A DNA stretch of 17,859 bases from RGIG4576 sp964613095 (GCA_964613095.1 CAZTFX010000042.1:1-17859); one strand, 5' to 3'; shown: positions 7,500-15,640, counted from the stretch's first letter. A program made the numbers and translations. Notes: generated by a model not told the origin, from the letters alone.

Positions 7500-7507
7500 C
7501 AAATTTA
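7500..7507 (-). promoter_or_regulatory. Possible -7 box of the metY operon
   Basis: The minus strand reads TAAATTTG at 7507-7500, matching TAnnTTTG, 36 nt before the metY ATG. No matching TTTG lies 19-21 nt upstream, so this rests on the -7 element alone. Confidence 0.35.
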
Positions 7508-7518
7508 ACTCATAACAA

Positions 7519-7538
7519 ACAAAAAGATGTATTTTTGT
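7519..7538. promoter_or_regulatory. Inverted repeat between divergent metY and EamA genes
   Basis: ACAAAAA (7519-7525) and TTTTTGT (7532-7538) are perfect reverse complements around a 6-nt centre. Within it the plus strand reads TATTTTTG at 7530-7537, a -7-type box 23 nt before the EamA ATG. The site could be an EamA promoter element with an overlapping operator; low base complexity makes it uncertain. Confidence 0.3.
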
Positions 7539-7560
7539 ACAATTTTTTCCATAACAAACA

Positions 7561-8457
7561 ATGAAAAAACTTAAAAACAGCCCTTCTTGGAAATACCACG
7601 TTCTAGCATTAATTACCATTTTTGTATGGGGAACAACTTTTGCTTCTACAAAGGTTTTACTCAAGCATGACCTCACCCCATCGGAAATCATGTGTTATCG
7701 TTTTGGTATAGCTTACATCCTTTCATGGTTTTGTTCTCGCAAATTATTTTCCGATAGTCTTATCGATGAATTTTTCTTGATTATAGCAGGAATGGCAGGA
7801 GGAACAATCTATTTTTTATCCGAAAACACGGCTTTACAATACTCTATCACTTCCAACGTAGCTCTTATTGTGTGTTGCACCCCAGTCCTCACAGCATTAC
7901 TTGCAATTTTATTTATCAAAGACGAAAAGCTCACTAAAAAACTAGTAATAGGTTCATTAATAGCATTAATCGGTATGGCTTTTGTTGTTATAAATGGTAC
8001 CGTATTAAAGTTTAATCCTATAGGAGATTTTCTCGCACTTGTCGCAGCACTATCTTGGGCAATCTATAGTGTGGTTCTACGACGGTTTGATGGACGCTAT
8101 AGCATGTGGTTTGTTACTCGTAAAATTTTCTTCTATGGATTACTCACTATGTTACCTGTTATTTATATGGATGGCACACCATTACATATCGAGGCTTTCA
8201 AAGAGCCTATAGTATCTTTTAATATTTTATTCTTAGGAGTTATAGCATCTATGTTATGTTTTTATTCATGGAATGTTGTTATGGAAAATTTAGGAACGAT
8301 ACGTGCTTCCAATTACTTATATACTCAACCTATCGTATCTCTTATTTGTTCCGTAATAATCCTACACGAACCCCTCACGATTATAGCAATTATCGGTACA
8401 CTGTTTATCTTATTTGGTATATATGTGGCACAACATGGTTTAACACTAAAAAAATAA
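7561..8457 (+). CDS. EamA-family (DMT superfamily) inner-membrane exporter
   Basis: The protein has 298 residues and ten hydrophobic segments, arranged as two EamA repeats (about 13-143 and 155-292). The first repeat opens with LITIFVWGTTFASTKVLL, the typical TM1 signature. The second has ALSWAIYSVVLRRF at about 162-175, and the last helices include ASNYLYTQPIVSLICSVIIL and GTLFILFGIYVAQ. This superfamily exports amino acids, nucleosides and other metabolites, and the substrate cannot be predicted. The gene is isolated: divergent from metY and convergent with adk, with its TAA forming the first bases of the shared terminator. Confidence 0.9.
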   Translation: MKKLKNSPSWKYHVLALITIFVWGTTFASTKVLLKHDLTPSEIMCYRFGIAYILSWFCSRKLFSDSLIDEFFLIIAGMAGGTIYFLSENTALQYSITSNVALIVCCTPVLTALLAILFIKDEKLTKKLVIGSLIALIGMAFVVINGTVLKFNPIGDFLALVAALSWAIYSVVLRRFDGRYSMWFVTRKIFFYGLLTMLPVIYMDGTPLHIEAFKEPIVSFNILFLGVIASMLCFYSWNVVMENLGTIRASNYLYTQPIVSLICSVIILHEPLTIIAIIGTLFILFGIYVAQHGLTLKK

Positions 8458-8496
8458 GTGAGATAATCAATTCTTGATAACCTCACTTACCTTTTT
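8455..8496. terminator. Bidirectional intrinsic terminator between EamA gene and adk
   Basis: TAAGTGAG (8455-8462) pairs with CTCACTTA (8482-8489), and an inner ATCAA/TTGAT stem (8466-8470/8474-8478) closes on a 3-nt loop, with a small mismatch zone between the two stems. A CCTTTTTAT tract follows on the plus strand. On the minus strand the hairpin is followed by a T-run (plus-strand A-run 8448-8454), so it can end transcripts arriving from both sides. Confidence 0.8.
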
Positions 8497-8512
8497 ATAT
8501 GTTTATGGGATA

Positions 8513-9091
8513 TTATTTAGAATTTTCTATTGCATTTTTAATCTCTGCAAATATATCATTTATTGCACCACATCCATTTATTGAAGCATACAATCCCTCG
8601 TTAATATAGTAATCACGAAGAGGTGATGTTTGTTTATGGTACACATCCAATCGTTTCTTTATTGTTTCCACATTATCATCACTACGTCCCGATTCCTTGC
8701 CTCGCTTGATAAGGCGTTCCGTAAGCTCTTCATCAGAAACCTCAAGACCGATTACCACATTCAACTGCATATTTCTTTCATCCAATAATGGCTTTAACGC
8801 CTTAGCTTGCTCGATAGTGCGAGGAAAGCCGTCAAAAATCACACCATTAGCAATTTTACCAGTATTCTCATCAAGTGTTTTACCTAATACGTTTATAACC
8901 AATTCATCCGGAATAAGTTTTCCAACAGAGATAAAACTATCAGCAATTTTACCAAGTTCGGTACCACGATTAATATGATCACGAAGTACTTCACCCGTAG
9001 AAATGTGGAATAATCCGTATTCTTCAATAATAAGATCGCTTTGTGTTCCTTTTCCGGAACCAGGACCTCCAAAAATAACTAGATTAATCAT
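8513..9091 (-). CDS. adk: Adenylate kinase
   Basis: This cytoplasmic enzyme interconverts ATP + AMP and 2 ADP. It has 192 residues, the short form: between RGKESGRSDDN there is only a compact lid and no zinc-binding LID domain. The P-loop is GGPGSGKGT at 8-16. AMP-binding and conserved parts follow: HISTGEVLRDHI, VIFDGFPRTIEQAKAL and RLDVYHKQTSPLRDYY. It lies downstream of hpt on the same strand with a 114-nt gap, long enough for its own promoter; a near match (TAGATTTTG) sits around 9132-9140. From memory, hpt-adk in Bacteroidales is often followed by obg; here a convergent EamA gene follows instead. Confidence 0.96.
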   Translation of the reverse strand: MINLVIFGGPGSGKGTQSDLIIEEYGLFHISTGEVLRDHINRGTELGKIADSFISVGKLIPDELVINVLGKTLDENTGKIANGVIFDGFPRTIEQAKALKPLLDERNMQLNVVIGLEVSDEELTERLIKRGKESGRSDDNVETIKKRLDVYHKQTSPLRDYYINEGLYASINGCGAINDIFAEIKNAIENSK

Positions 9092-9205
9092 AAGTCTTTG
9101 AAATATTAATTTGTTCTTATAAATTGTGATTCAAAATCTATACTAATAATCTTTTCACCTCAACGCATAGCAATAGCTATACAAGACCATTATGTTAAAG
9201 CAAAA

Positions 9206-9751
9206 TCATTCACTCAACACATAAATATCTTTCAAATTACGAGCCTCTTCATCCACATCAAGTCCATAACCTATTATGAACTTAGATGGAATTTCAAAAC
9301 CTACGTAATCAGGACGAATACCGGTTGTTAAAGAATCCGGTTTAAACAACAATGTCGCAAATTTTACCATCTTAGGTCCTCTTTCTTGCAAAGAAGCTAC
9401 TAATTGTTTTGCAGTAATTCCTGTATCTACAATATCTTCAATAATAACAACCGTACGATCAGTTAAATCAGTTTCCAAACCTAAAACTTGACGTACTTTT
9501 CCTGTTGTAGACATTCCTTCATAAGATTTATAGCGAATGAAAGCAATCTCACTTCCTGCAATATTACAAGCACGAAACAAATCGGCTGCAAAAACAAATG
9601 CACCATTTAGTACACATATAAATAACGGAGCTACATCACCACAATCTCTCTTAATCTCTTGTGCCACGCGTTCTACCTGCTTGGCAATTTCTTCTTTAGT
9701 CAAATATGGCTCAAATGTGAGACCTTTTACCGTAATCTTATCAGTTTCCAT
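9206..9751 (-). CDS. hpt: Hypoxanthine phosphoribosyltransferase
   Basis: This enzyme salvages hypoxanthine (and often guanine) by joining it to PRPP to give IMP or GMP. Its 181 residues are typical of bacterial Hpt. The PRPP-binding loop is VVIIEDIVDTGITAKQL at about 101-117, with the acidic pair Glu105-Asp106 and Asp109. FICVLNGAFVFAADL at about 44-58 forms the pyrophosphate site, SYEGMSTTGKV at 76-86 is the flexible catalytic loop, and VGFEIPSKFIIGYGLDVDE near the end contacts the base. Its promoter box lies just upstream. Confidence 0.96.
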   Translation of the reverse strand: METDKITVKGLTFEPYLTKEEIAKQVERVAQEIKRDCGDVAPLFICVLNGAFVFAADLFRACNIAGSEIAFIRYKSYEGMSTTGKVRQVLGLETDLTDRTVVIIEDIVDTGITAKQLVASLQERGPKMVKFATLLFKPDSLTTGIRPDYVGFEIPSKFIIGYGLDVDEEARNLKDIYVLSE

Positions 9752-9771
9752 TAAAGTGAAAAAATTTGGGG

Positions 9772-9779
9772 CAAAATTA
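9772..9779 (-). promoter_or_regulatory. -7 promoter box of hpt
   Basis: The minus strand reads TAATTTTG at 9779-9772, a perfect TAnnTTTG box in the same TTTTGTAATTTTGCC context as the restriction-modification promoter. Transcription would start near 9765, only about 14 nt before the hpt ATG. The -33 element is poor (an ATTG at 20 nt spacing). Confidence 0.5.
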
Positions 9780-9926
9780 CAAAATCAATCCCTTTTACAC
9801 AATACAAAATCAACGTTATTTAATAAACTTACCCATTTTTTATAAAACATATTTATATCATTTAAACGGTTTTGTGAATTAATGTTTATTTTATATTGAA
9901 TTAGAGTATAAGCGATGAAAATGATG

Positions 9927-9934
9927 TATATTTG
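9927..9934 (+). promoter_or_regulatory. -7 promoter box of nnrD
   Basis: TATATTTG is a perfect TAnnTTTG box 51 nt before the nnrD ATG at 9986. Its final TTG (9932-9934) is in frame with nnrD, but as part of the promoter it is unlikely to be the start codon. No clear -33 TTTG is visible. Confidence 0.5.
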
Positions 9935-9944
9935 CATGTTATTG

Positions 9945-9962
9945 ACACGAGTAACTTCGTGT
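9945..9962 (+). other. Stem-loop in the nnrD leader
   Basis: ACACGA (9945-9950) and TCGTGT (9957-9962) form a perfect 6-bp stem with a 6-nt loop, directly after the predicted transcription start near 9941. No T-run follows, so it is not a terminator. It may stabilise the mRNA 5' end or be a protein site; function unknown. Confidence 0.4.
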
Positions 9963-9985
9963 ATAAACTTTTATTGCTTTCAGAA

Positions 9986-11515
9986 ATGAAAATTTTTAAC
10001 ACAAAAGGATTACAAAATATATTCAGTCGAACAATAGCAACAAATGAAGATGGCGGATTGGGGCTTATGGAACGAATAGCTTCATCTGTTTCTTGTGAAA
10101 TAATATCACGTTGGCTGCCTCGCAAACGATTTGTATTATTTGCAGGTCCCGGAAGTAACGGTTGTATTGCTTTAGCCACTGCACGCATGCTTATCGAGCA
10201 GGGTTACCGTTTGGAAGTATTCTTATTTAACATTCCTTCCATGCCTATTTCTGCAGAATGTCAGGCTAACCGCGATCGCCTTCTTTCGCTTGAGGGAGTG
10301 GACTTCACCGAAGTACAAACCACATTTGAAATGCCATATATTTCGGCTGATGACATCGTGATTGACGGTTTGTTCGGAACAGGACTTACATCACCATTAA
10401 AAGGTGGGTTTACTATGCTTGTGCAAGGGATAAATGATTCCAATGCTTTTGTGGTATCAATTGACATGCCATCCGGATTACTTGCCGAATGGAATTTAAA
10501 CAACGATCGTCGTAATATCATAAAAGCCGATTTAACTTTAGCATTTAAATTCAAACGTTTATCGTTTTTCTTTTCTGAGAATGCCGAATATGTGGGAACA
10601 TGCAAAATACTTGATATAGACTTTGACACCGAAGCCATTCGTAAAACATCTAGTAATTTTTATCTTGTCGAAGAACCTGACGTACGCCGTCGATTACGTA
10701 ACCGCAAAGAGTTTTCCAACAAATATGATTATGGCACATTACTTCTTGCTGCCGGCAGCTACGGCATGATGGGAGCCGCAGTACTTTCAACTAAGGCTGC
10801 ACTACGTTCCGGAGCCGGAATGGTAACCGTACACACACCTCGTTGCGGATTTGCCGTAATGCAGACATCTGTACCCGAAGCTGTAAACAAATATGACAAC
10901 GATAGTACCGTAATCACCGATGTACGCCTTGAGCATAACTATTCAGCCGTTGCAATAGGTCCCGGAATAGGAACCAAAGATGATACTGTTAACGCAGTCG
11001 ATTCCCTCATGAAATGTTATAATCATTCATGTATTCTGGATGCCGACGCACTTAATTGTATTGCGTCTCGTCCAAGCATGCTTGAAAGTATTCCTAAAAT
11101 GTCGGTCATAACACCTCATGCAGCCGAATTTGATCGTCTTTTCGGGAAACAAGTCAATGATGAATCACGTCTGCGTGAAGCTATAAAAATGTCACGCAGA
11201 TATGGTATCGTTATCGTATTGAAAGGAAGATACACAATGGTAGTACGCCCCGACGAAAAAGTATATATAAACAGCACCGGAAATCCCTCTCTGGCAACAC
11301 CCGGAAGCGGAGACGTTCTCACCGGACTGATAGGCGGATTTGCCGCACAAGGCTACGAGATGGAACTATCGGCTGCTATGGCGGCATTTATACATGGTGC
11401 AGCCGGTGACAGAGCCGAAAAAACTCTTGGAAGCTACTCCGTTACTGCAAGTGACATTATTGATAATATAGGACCTGTCATCAAAGACATAATGTCACGA
11501 AATGAAAATAAATAA
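9986..11515 (+). CDS. nnrD: Bifunctional NAD(P)HX repair enzyme: epimerase domain plus ADP/ATP-dependent dehydratase
   Basis: The protein has 509 residues with two domains. Residues about 1-220 are the YjeF_N epimerase domain, which interconverts R and S hydrates of NAD(P)H, and about 235-500 are the ribokinase-like dehydratase that restores NAD(P)H. The dehydratase looks intact: LLLAAGSYGMMGAAVLSTKA at 252-271, AIGPGIGT at 323-330, LDADALN at 351-357, VITPHAAEF at 374-382, VLKGRYTMV at 411-419 and NPSLATPGSGDVLTG at 433-447. The epimerase keeps VIDGLFGTGL (Asp127) and SIDMPSG (Asp160), but its usual GxGNNGGDG/A loop reads GPGSNGCIA at 54-62. I chose ATG 9986 because the longer frame would start inside the promoter box. 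Neighbours downstream are read in the same direction. Confidence 0.93.
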   Translation: MKIFNTKGLQNIFSRTIATNEDGGLGLMERIASSVSCEIISRWLPRKRFVLFAGPGSNGCIALATARMLIEQGYRLEVFLFNIPSMPISAECQANRDRLLSLEGVDFTEVQTTFEMPYISADDIVIDGLFGTGLTSPLKGGFTMLVQGINDSNAFVVSIDMPSGLLAEWNLNNDRRNIIKADLTLAFKFKRLSFFFSENAEYVGTCKILDIDFDTEAIRKTSSNFYLVEEPDVRRRLRNRKEFSNKYDYGTLLLAAGSYGMMGAAVLSTKAALRSGAGMVTVHTPRCGFAVMQTSVPEAVNKYDNDSTVITDVRLEHNYSAVAIGPGIGTKDDTVNAVDSLMKCYNHSCILDADALNCIASRPSMLESIPKMSVITPHAAEFDRLFGKQVNDESRLREAIKMSRRYGIVIVLKGRYTMVVRPDEKVYINSTGNPSLATPGSGDVLTGLIGGFAAQGYEMELSAAMAAFIHGAAGDRAEKTLGSYSVTASDIIDNIGPVIKDIMSRNENK

Positions 11516-11534
11516 CCTTTTAAGATTGAAATAT

Positions 11535-12677
11535 ATGAAACACAATTTCAAAATAATCTTCTTGATGTTGTTTTTAAGTTTATGTGTAACAACCAAAGCT
11601 CAAAACACTCAAAAATTATCTGCAGCAAAGCATAATGATTACGGTCTTGTGTATTCTTTGCCTAAAACCCATCTTCGTATTGAAGTAGTAGCCGAACAAA
11701 CAATTAAAAAAGCCGGTCCATACTATAATTATGCAAAAAAATATTTAGGAACCGAAGATGTAATAATCGAAAACTCTCAATCTTGGACATTGAAAAGTAT
11801 CAAAGTTACATCTTATGGCATTCCCGAAAAGGGTAACGAATATCTCATGCAATTTAAAGCCGGTACAACCCCATTTTTAATCATAAGTGAAGATGGATTA
11901 CCTCTAGCCATAAATAGTGATGATGTCGTTATCCCTTATTATGAAGAGCAAGAAAGTGTTCCACTATCAAAAAGTCTTTTAGATGACAATGCTTACGCAA
12001 CAGCTCTTTCAGGAGAATTGCTTGCCAGCGGTTCTTTAGCAAAACGTGCCGAAAATGCAGCCAGCTCTATTTATAAAATAAGAGAAAGCCGTACAAACTA
12101 CGCCATAGGAGAAGCCGATCAAATGCCACCGGATGGCGAATCGCTAAAACTTATATTAAATGAGCTTAAAAAACAAGAAGAAGCTCTCATGGCTTTATTC
12201 TTAGGTACAACACAAACGGCAACTGCTGTAAAGACATTCAATTACACTCCCGGCGGCAATTCCGAAAATGAGGTCATTTTACGTATCTCCGATTTCAATG
12301 GAATTACCGATAAAGAGGATTTGAGTGGAGAACCTGTTTATCTTACATTAAAAATATTAACCAAAGGAGAAATACCACTCGATGAAAAAGGGTTGGAAAA
12401 GAAATTGCCTAAAGGTGCCGTTATGTATAAAATTCCAGGTAAAGCACAAGTTTCTTTATCCTACGATGGCAAAGAATGGTATAATGGAATTTTTGATATA
12501 GCTCAATTCGGTGTTGATTATGGTTTAAATCCGGCTTTATTCACCGACAAAAAAGCTCCATCATATGTCAAATTTCATCCTTCTACCGGAGGAATAAAGG
12601 AAATAGGACCTATGAATGATAGTCAAACCATTCAAGAGTCATCAAAGAAGGGAATTCTTGAAGGAATTTTTGATTAA
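11535..12677 (+). CDS. DUF4831-family secreted protein of unknown function
   Basis: From the ATG at 11535, 19 nt after the nnrD stop, the protein has 380 residues. An in-frame ATG at 11502 inside nnrD would put 11 residues ahead of the signal peptide. A clear signal sequence, MKHNFKIIFLMLFLSLCVTTKAQ, ends at a likely cleavage after the Ala. The mature part has no membrane segment and resembles the Bacteroidota-specific DUF4831 family: GLVYSLPKTHLRIEVVAEQT near the start, YLGTEDVI, an acidic and helical middle and GEPVYLTLKI later. No catalytic motif is recognisable. It is probably periplasmic or surface-associated. Its role is unknown, and position between nnrD and trmD does not reveal one. 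Confidence 0.8.
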   Translation: MKHNFKIIFLMLFLSLCVTTKAQNTQKLSAAKHNDYGLVYSLPKTHLRIEVVAEQTIKKAGPYYNYAKKYLGTEDVIIENSQSWTLKSIKVTSYGIPEKGNEYLMQFKAGTTPFLIISEDGLPLAINSDDVVIPYYEEQESVPLSKSLLDDNAYATALSGELLASGSLAKRAENAASSIYKIRESRTNYAIGEADQMPPDGESLKLILNELKKQEEALMALFLGTTQTATAVKTFNYTPGGNSENEVILRISDFNGITDKEDLSGEPVYLTLKILTKGEIPLDEKGLEKKLPKGAVMYKIPGKAQVSLSYDGKEWYNGIFDIAQFGVDYGLNPALFTDKKAPSYVKFHPSTGGIKEIGPMNDSQTIQESSKKGILEGIFD

Positions 12678-12696
12678 TTACAAAAATTAAAGGAAT

Positions 12697-13398
12697 ATGA
12701 ACCAATCATGTGACGATAAAATGAGAATCGACATTATTACCGTAATGCCAGAAATGCTCATATCTCCATTAAATACTTCCATTCTCAAACGAGCTCAAGA
12801 CAAAGGGCTTGTTGACATAGTTGTACACGATTTACGCGATTACACTTTAGACAAGCATCGTCGTGTCGATGATTACCCATTCGGAGGAGAAGCCGGCATG
12901 GTTATGCAGATAGAGCCGGTTGATAGAGCCATCTCTCATTTGAAATCACAGCGCGAATATGATGAAGTGATTTTCACTTCTCCTGATGGAGATGTCCTAA
13001 ATCAACCAATGGCAAATGCCTTATCCCTTAAAAAGAATCTTATAATTTTGTGCGGTCATTATAAAGGAATAGATTACCGAATAAGGGAACACCTAATAAC
13101 AAAAGAAATTTCCATAGGCGATTACGTACTTACAGGAGGAGAACTTCCGGCGGCAGTTATTACCGACGCTATCGTGCGTTTGATACCCGGAGCTATAGGA
13201 GATGAGCAATCTGCATTAAGTGATTCTTTTCAAGACAATTTATTAGCTCCACCGGTATATACAAGACCTGCTGAATATAAAGGTTGGAAAGTACCGGAAA
13301 TCTTGCTATCCGGACATGAAGCCAAGATTTCGGAATGGAAGCATGAAATGTCCGTTAAACGTACAATGGCATTACGCCCCGATTTACTAAAAGATTAA
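12697..13398 (+). CDS. trmD: tRNA (guanine-N1-)-methyltransferase TrmD
   Basis: TrmD uses SAM to make m1G37 beside the anticodon, preventing +1 frameshifts. Conserved blocks are MRIDIITVMPEML, LRDYTLDKHRRVDDYPFGGE (positions about 46-65), CGHYKGIDYRIREH and SIGDYVLTGGELPA, which form the trefoil-knot SAM site, then SFQDNLLAPPVYTRP and WKVPEILLSGHEAKI. From the ATG at 12697 it has 233 residues; the second ATG at 12721 gives the more typical 225 and starts right at MRIDII. AAGGA at 12690-12694 lies very close to the first ATG, so it does not settle the choice. It follows the DUF4831 gene by 19 nt. Confidence 0.96.
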   Translation: MNQSCDDKMRIDIITVMPEMLISPLNTSILKRAQDKGLVDIVVHDLRDYTLDKHRRVDDYPFGGEAGMVMQIEPVDRAISHLKSQREYDEVIFTSPDGDVLNQPMANALSLKKNLIILCGHYKGIDYRIREHLITKEISIGDYVLTGGELPAAVITDAIVRLIPGAIGDEQSALSDSFQDNLLAPPVYTRPAEYKGWKVPEILLSGHEAKISEWKHEMSVKRTMALRPDLLKD

Positions 13399-13411
13399 TT
13401 GGTTTATTTTC

Positions 13412-13744
13412 ATGAGAAAAAGTGAAAAAGATACAGCTAAAGCAAAGAAGAGTTTACTCACGCGATGGATACCTCGCTGGTTAAGCTTTCCTCTGATTAT
13501 CATTATAGTATTTTTATTTGTAATGATTTTTTACGGAGAGAACAGTTATCTAAAAAGCAAAGAGTACGGCATTAAAATCAACGAATTAAAACAAGAAATT
13601 AAAGCTAATCGCGATTCTGCTAAATATTATCAGCAAAAAGCGCAAGAACTATCAACCGATCGCGAGACTCTTGAAAAAATAGCTCGTGAACAATATGGCA
13701 TGAAAAAAGCCTATGAAGACGTATATATCACCGATATACCTTAA
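13412..13744 (+). CDS. ftsB: FtsB/DivIC-family septum formation protein
   Basis: The protein has 110 residues: a basic cytoplasmic N-terminus (1-26), one membrane helix at about 27-43 (FPLIIIIVFLFVMIFYG) and a periplasmic coiled coil from about 48 to 92 (LKSKEYGIKINELKQEIKAN and on). The C-terminal motif LEKIAREQYGMKKAYEDVYI is characteristic of the family, which joins FtsL and FtsQ to activate septal peptidoglycan synthesis at the division site. It starts 13 nt after trmD and is likely in the same transcript. Length, topology and motif agree; the split between FtsB and DivIC naming is arbitrary here. Confidence 0.88.
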   Translation: MRKSEKDTAKAKKSLLTRWIPRWLSFPLIIIIVFLFVMIFYGENSYLKSKEYGIKINELKQEIKANRDSAKYYQQKAQELSTDRETLEKIAREQYGMKKAYEDVYITDIP

Positions 13745-13762
13745 TATAAAGAACAAACAAAT

Positions 13763-14152
13763 ATGAACAACAAACAAAAAATCGCCAATCTGTTACTAAC
13801 CATCGGAATGCTTATACTATTGGTAATAGCAGCACTGCCTTTAATAGGCATTATGCAGTCATGGTTTAAATATGTATATGCAATAGGAGCTATCCTCACC
13901 CTTATAGCTCGGGTTATGGAACGTTATCAGGGTAAAAACATTACATTACGTCGTCTATATCGCATACAGACGGTTTCAGCTATATGTTATTGCGCTTCAG
14001 CGGCAATACTCTTTATCTCCATGAACAATTTTATTTCCGAAAAAGATTGGTTAGCCTTTTTAACAGCCGGAGCCGTAATGCAGATATACTCTTCTTTTCG
14101 TATTCAAAATGAAGAACGTAAAGAAGAAACTAAAAAAATAAAAAAAAATTAG
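13763..14152 (+). CDS. Small conserved membrane protein of unknown function
   Basis: The protein has 129 residues with four predicted membrane segments: about 9-29 (LLLTIGMLILLVIAALPLIG), 36-49, 70-88 (VSAICYCASAAILFISM) and 95-110. A charged, lysine- and glutamate-rich tail follows (EERKEETKKIKKN). A basic loop RVMERYQGKNITLRRLYRIQ lies between segments 2 and 3. I recognise no family. It begins 18 nt after the division gene and appears to be the last gene of the nnrD-trmD run. A link to division or envelope work is only a guess from position. Confidence 0.75.
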   Translation: MNNKQKIANLLLTIGMLILLVIAALPLIGIMQSWFKYVYAIGAILTLIARVMERYQGKNITLRRLYRIQTVSAICYCASAAILFISMNNFISEKDWLAFLTAGAVMQIYSSFRIQNEERKEETKKIKKN

Positions 14153-14254
14153 CAAATCAAGACTTTTAATCATTTTCAGTCGGCAAAAAACCGTAATAAA
14201 CACCTTTAAAAGGTAAAAAAACGCCATTACGACAATTTATTCACAATGATTTAT

Positions 14255-14262
14255 TATTTTTG
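14255..14262 (+). promoter_or_regulatory. -7 promoter box of the outer-membrane protein gene
   Basis: TATTTTTG matches TAnnTTTG and lies 73 nt before the ATG at 14336, in the 183-nt gap after the small membrane protein gene. No TTTG is present at the right -33 distance. The gap otherwise contains only AT-rich sequence and a weak 5-bp hairpin (ACCTT/AAGGT) near 14200. Confidence 0.4.
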
Positions 14263-14335
14263 TGGCAGAAAACAGAAAATGAAATTGTAAATTTGTAATT
14301 TTAAACTTTAATTGAATTATTTGATTAACAAGATA

Positions 14336-15583
14336 ATGAAACTATTCAGATATCTATTTTTAGCAGCTATCGCATTGACATTCACTTTTAATGCAAATGC
14401 ACAAGCTAACACAACCAGTCCGTATTCAATGTTCGGATATGGTATTTTGAACGATTACGCAACAAGCTCACAAAGAGCTATGGGTGGCGTAGGTTATGCT
14501 ATGAACGGAGGTCGCCAAATCAATGTAATGAATCCGGCATCTTATGCTGCAATTGATTCGCTTACATTTTTATGGGACGCAGGTATTGATTTAAGTATCC
14601 TACAAGCTAAAGAAGGTGATTTAAAAGCAAACAGTACCGGTGGTGGTATCGACTATTTAACCATGCAATTCCCTATCACAAAAAAAATTGGTGCAAGTAT
14701 CGGTTTACTTCCATTCTCCTCGGTAGGATATGATTTCAGTGCCGACATTACTAATGGTAGTGAATCAAGAGCAGGCAGCGGTGGTCTGAATCTTCTCTAT
14801 GCCGGAGCTGCAATTACTCCATTTAAAGGATTATCAGTAGGTTTCAATGTAGGTTATCTTTTTGGAACAAACATATATGATGCTTATGTGTACAGCACCA
14901 GTACGACACTATTTGAACGTATCATGAAGATTCATTCTTGGGACTTAAAATTAGGAGTTTTATATACTCACACAATCAATCAAAAGCACAAAGCCGGTAT
15001 AGGTGTGACATTTACACCCAAGAAATCTCTTCAAGGTAACACATGGGGAGCTTATTACGACATGACAAATGATACTCAAGTGGACACCATAGGATACATG
15101 AGCATAAACGGTAAAAACCACACACCATTAAGTCTTGGTCTCGGTTTGAGTTATGAATATGATAAAAAGCTCTATGCCGAAGTCGATTTAACATATCAAA
15201 AATGGAAAGATGTGGGTTTTGCCAAAGTTGAAGGATTTGACAACAATGAAGGAAACTTAACTTTCGATAACCGCTGGAAAGTTGCAGCAGGTATTCAATA
15301 CACACCTCAACAAAGAGGAGGTTTCTTCCGCCGTGTAAATTACCGAGTTGGTGCTTATTATAATCACGATTATGTAAATGTAAGAGGAAACAATGTGCGA
15401 GAATATGGACTTACATGTGGTCTTGGTTTACCGGCTCCGGGTAGCAAAACCGTTATCAACTTAGGTTTTGAGTATAAGCACCGTGCGTCTTCTCCGGTAA
15501 ATTACATTACAGAAAACTATTTCAACATCACTCTTGGTGTAAACTTTAACCAAATGTGGTTCTGGAAGAACAAAATCGATTAA
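14336..15583 (+). CDS. FadL-like outer-membrane beta-barrel protein
   Basis: From the ATG at 14336 the protein has 415 residues. A signal peptide, MKLFRYLFLAAIALTFTFNANAQ, ends in a classical ANAQ cleavage site. An upstream TTG in frame at 14312 would only lengthen the leader. The mature N-terminus (SPYSMFGYGILN, then GGVGYAMNGGRQINVMNPAS) resembles the OmpP1/FadL/PorV-like family of Bacteroidota. The rest alternates aromatic and polar residues in many short strands, and the last residues MWFWKNKID follow a terminal strand NITLGVNFNQ. FadL-type barrels pass hydrophobic or other small molecules through the outer membrane; the cargo here is not known. The gene sits upstream of lptC, but a hairpin terminator separates them. 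Confidence 0.82.
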   Translation: MKLFRYLFLAAIALTFTFNANAQANTTSPYSMFGYGILNDYATSSQRAMGGVGYAMNGGRQINVMNPASYAAIDSLTFLWDAGIDLSILQAKEGDLKANSTGGGIDYLTMQFPITKKIGASIGLLPFSSVGYDFSADITNGSESRAGSGGLNLLYAGAAITPFKGLSVGFNVGYLFGTNIYDAYVYSTSTTLFERIMKIHSWDLKLGVLYTHTINQKHKAGIGVTFTPKKSLQGNTWGAYYDMTNDTQVDTIGYMSINGKNHTPLSLGLGLSYEYDKKLYAEVDLTYQKWKDVGFAKVEGFDNNEGNLTFDNRWKVAAGIQYTPQQRGGFFRRVNYRVGAYYNHDYVNVRGNNVREYGLTCGLGLPAPGSKTVINLGFEYKHRASSPVNYITENYFNITLGVNFNQMWFWKNKID

Positions 15584-15603
15584 TTGTTAAATTATAACGA
15601 TAT

Positions 15604-15640
15604 GGTTGGTCTGATTGTCACACATGCAGACCAACCTTTT
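15604..15640 (+). terminator. Intrinsic terminator after the outer-membrane protein gene
   Basis: GGTTGGTCTG (15604-15613) pairs perfectly with CAGACCAACC (15627-15636) across a 13-nt loop, followed by TTTT. The stem is GC-rich for this region. The T-run is short, so some read-through into lptC, whose start is 25 nt further on, is possible. Confidence 0.8.

Noticed and set aside
7465..7560. SAM-type riboswitch upstream of metY
   Set aside because: The shared gap is 96 nt and AT-rich, without the paired stems of a SAM aptamer; only a simple 7-bp repeat is present.
7464..7691. 75-codon minus-strand frame in and beyond the metY upstream region
   Set aside because: It overlaps the start of the well-supported EamA gene antisense and has no recognisable content.
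9932..9985. Longer nnrD with a TTG start
   Set aside because: That TTG is part of the -7 promoter box, so it would not be transcribed; the extra 18 residues do not belong to the family N-terminus.
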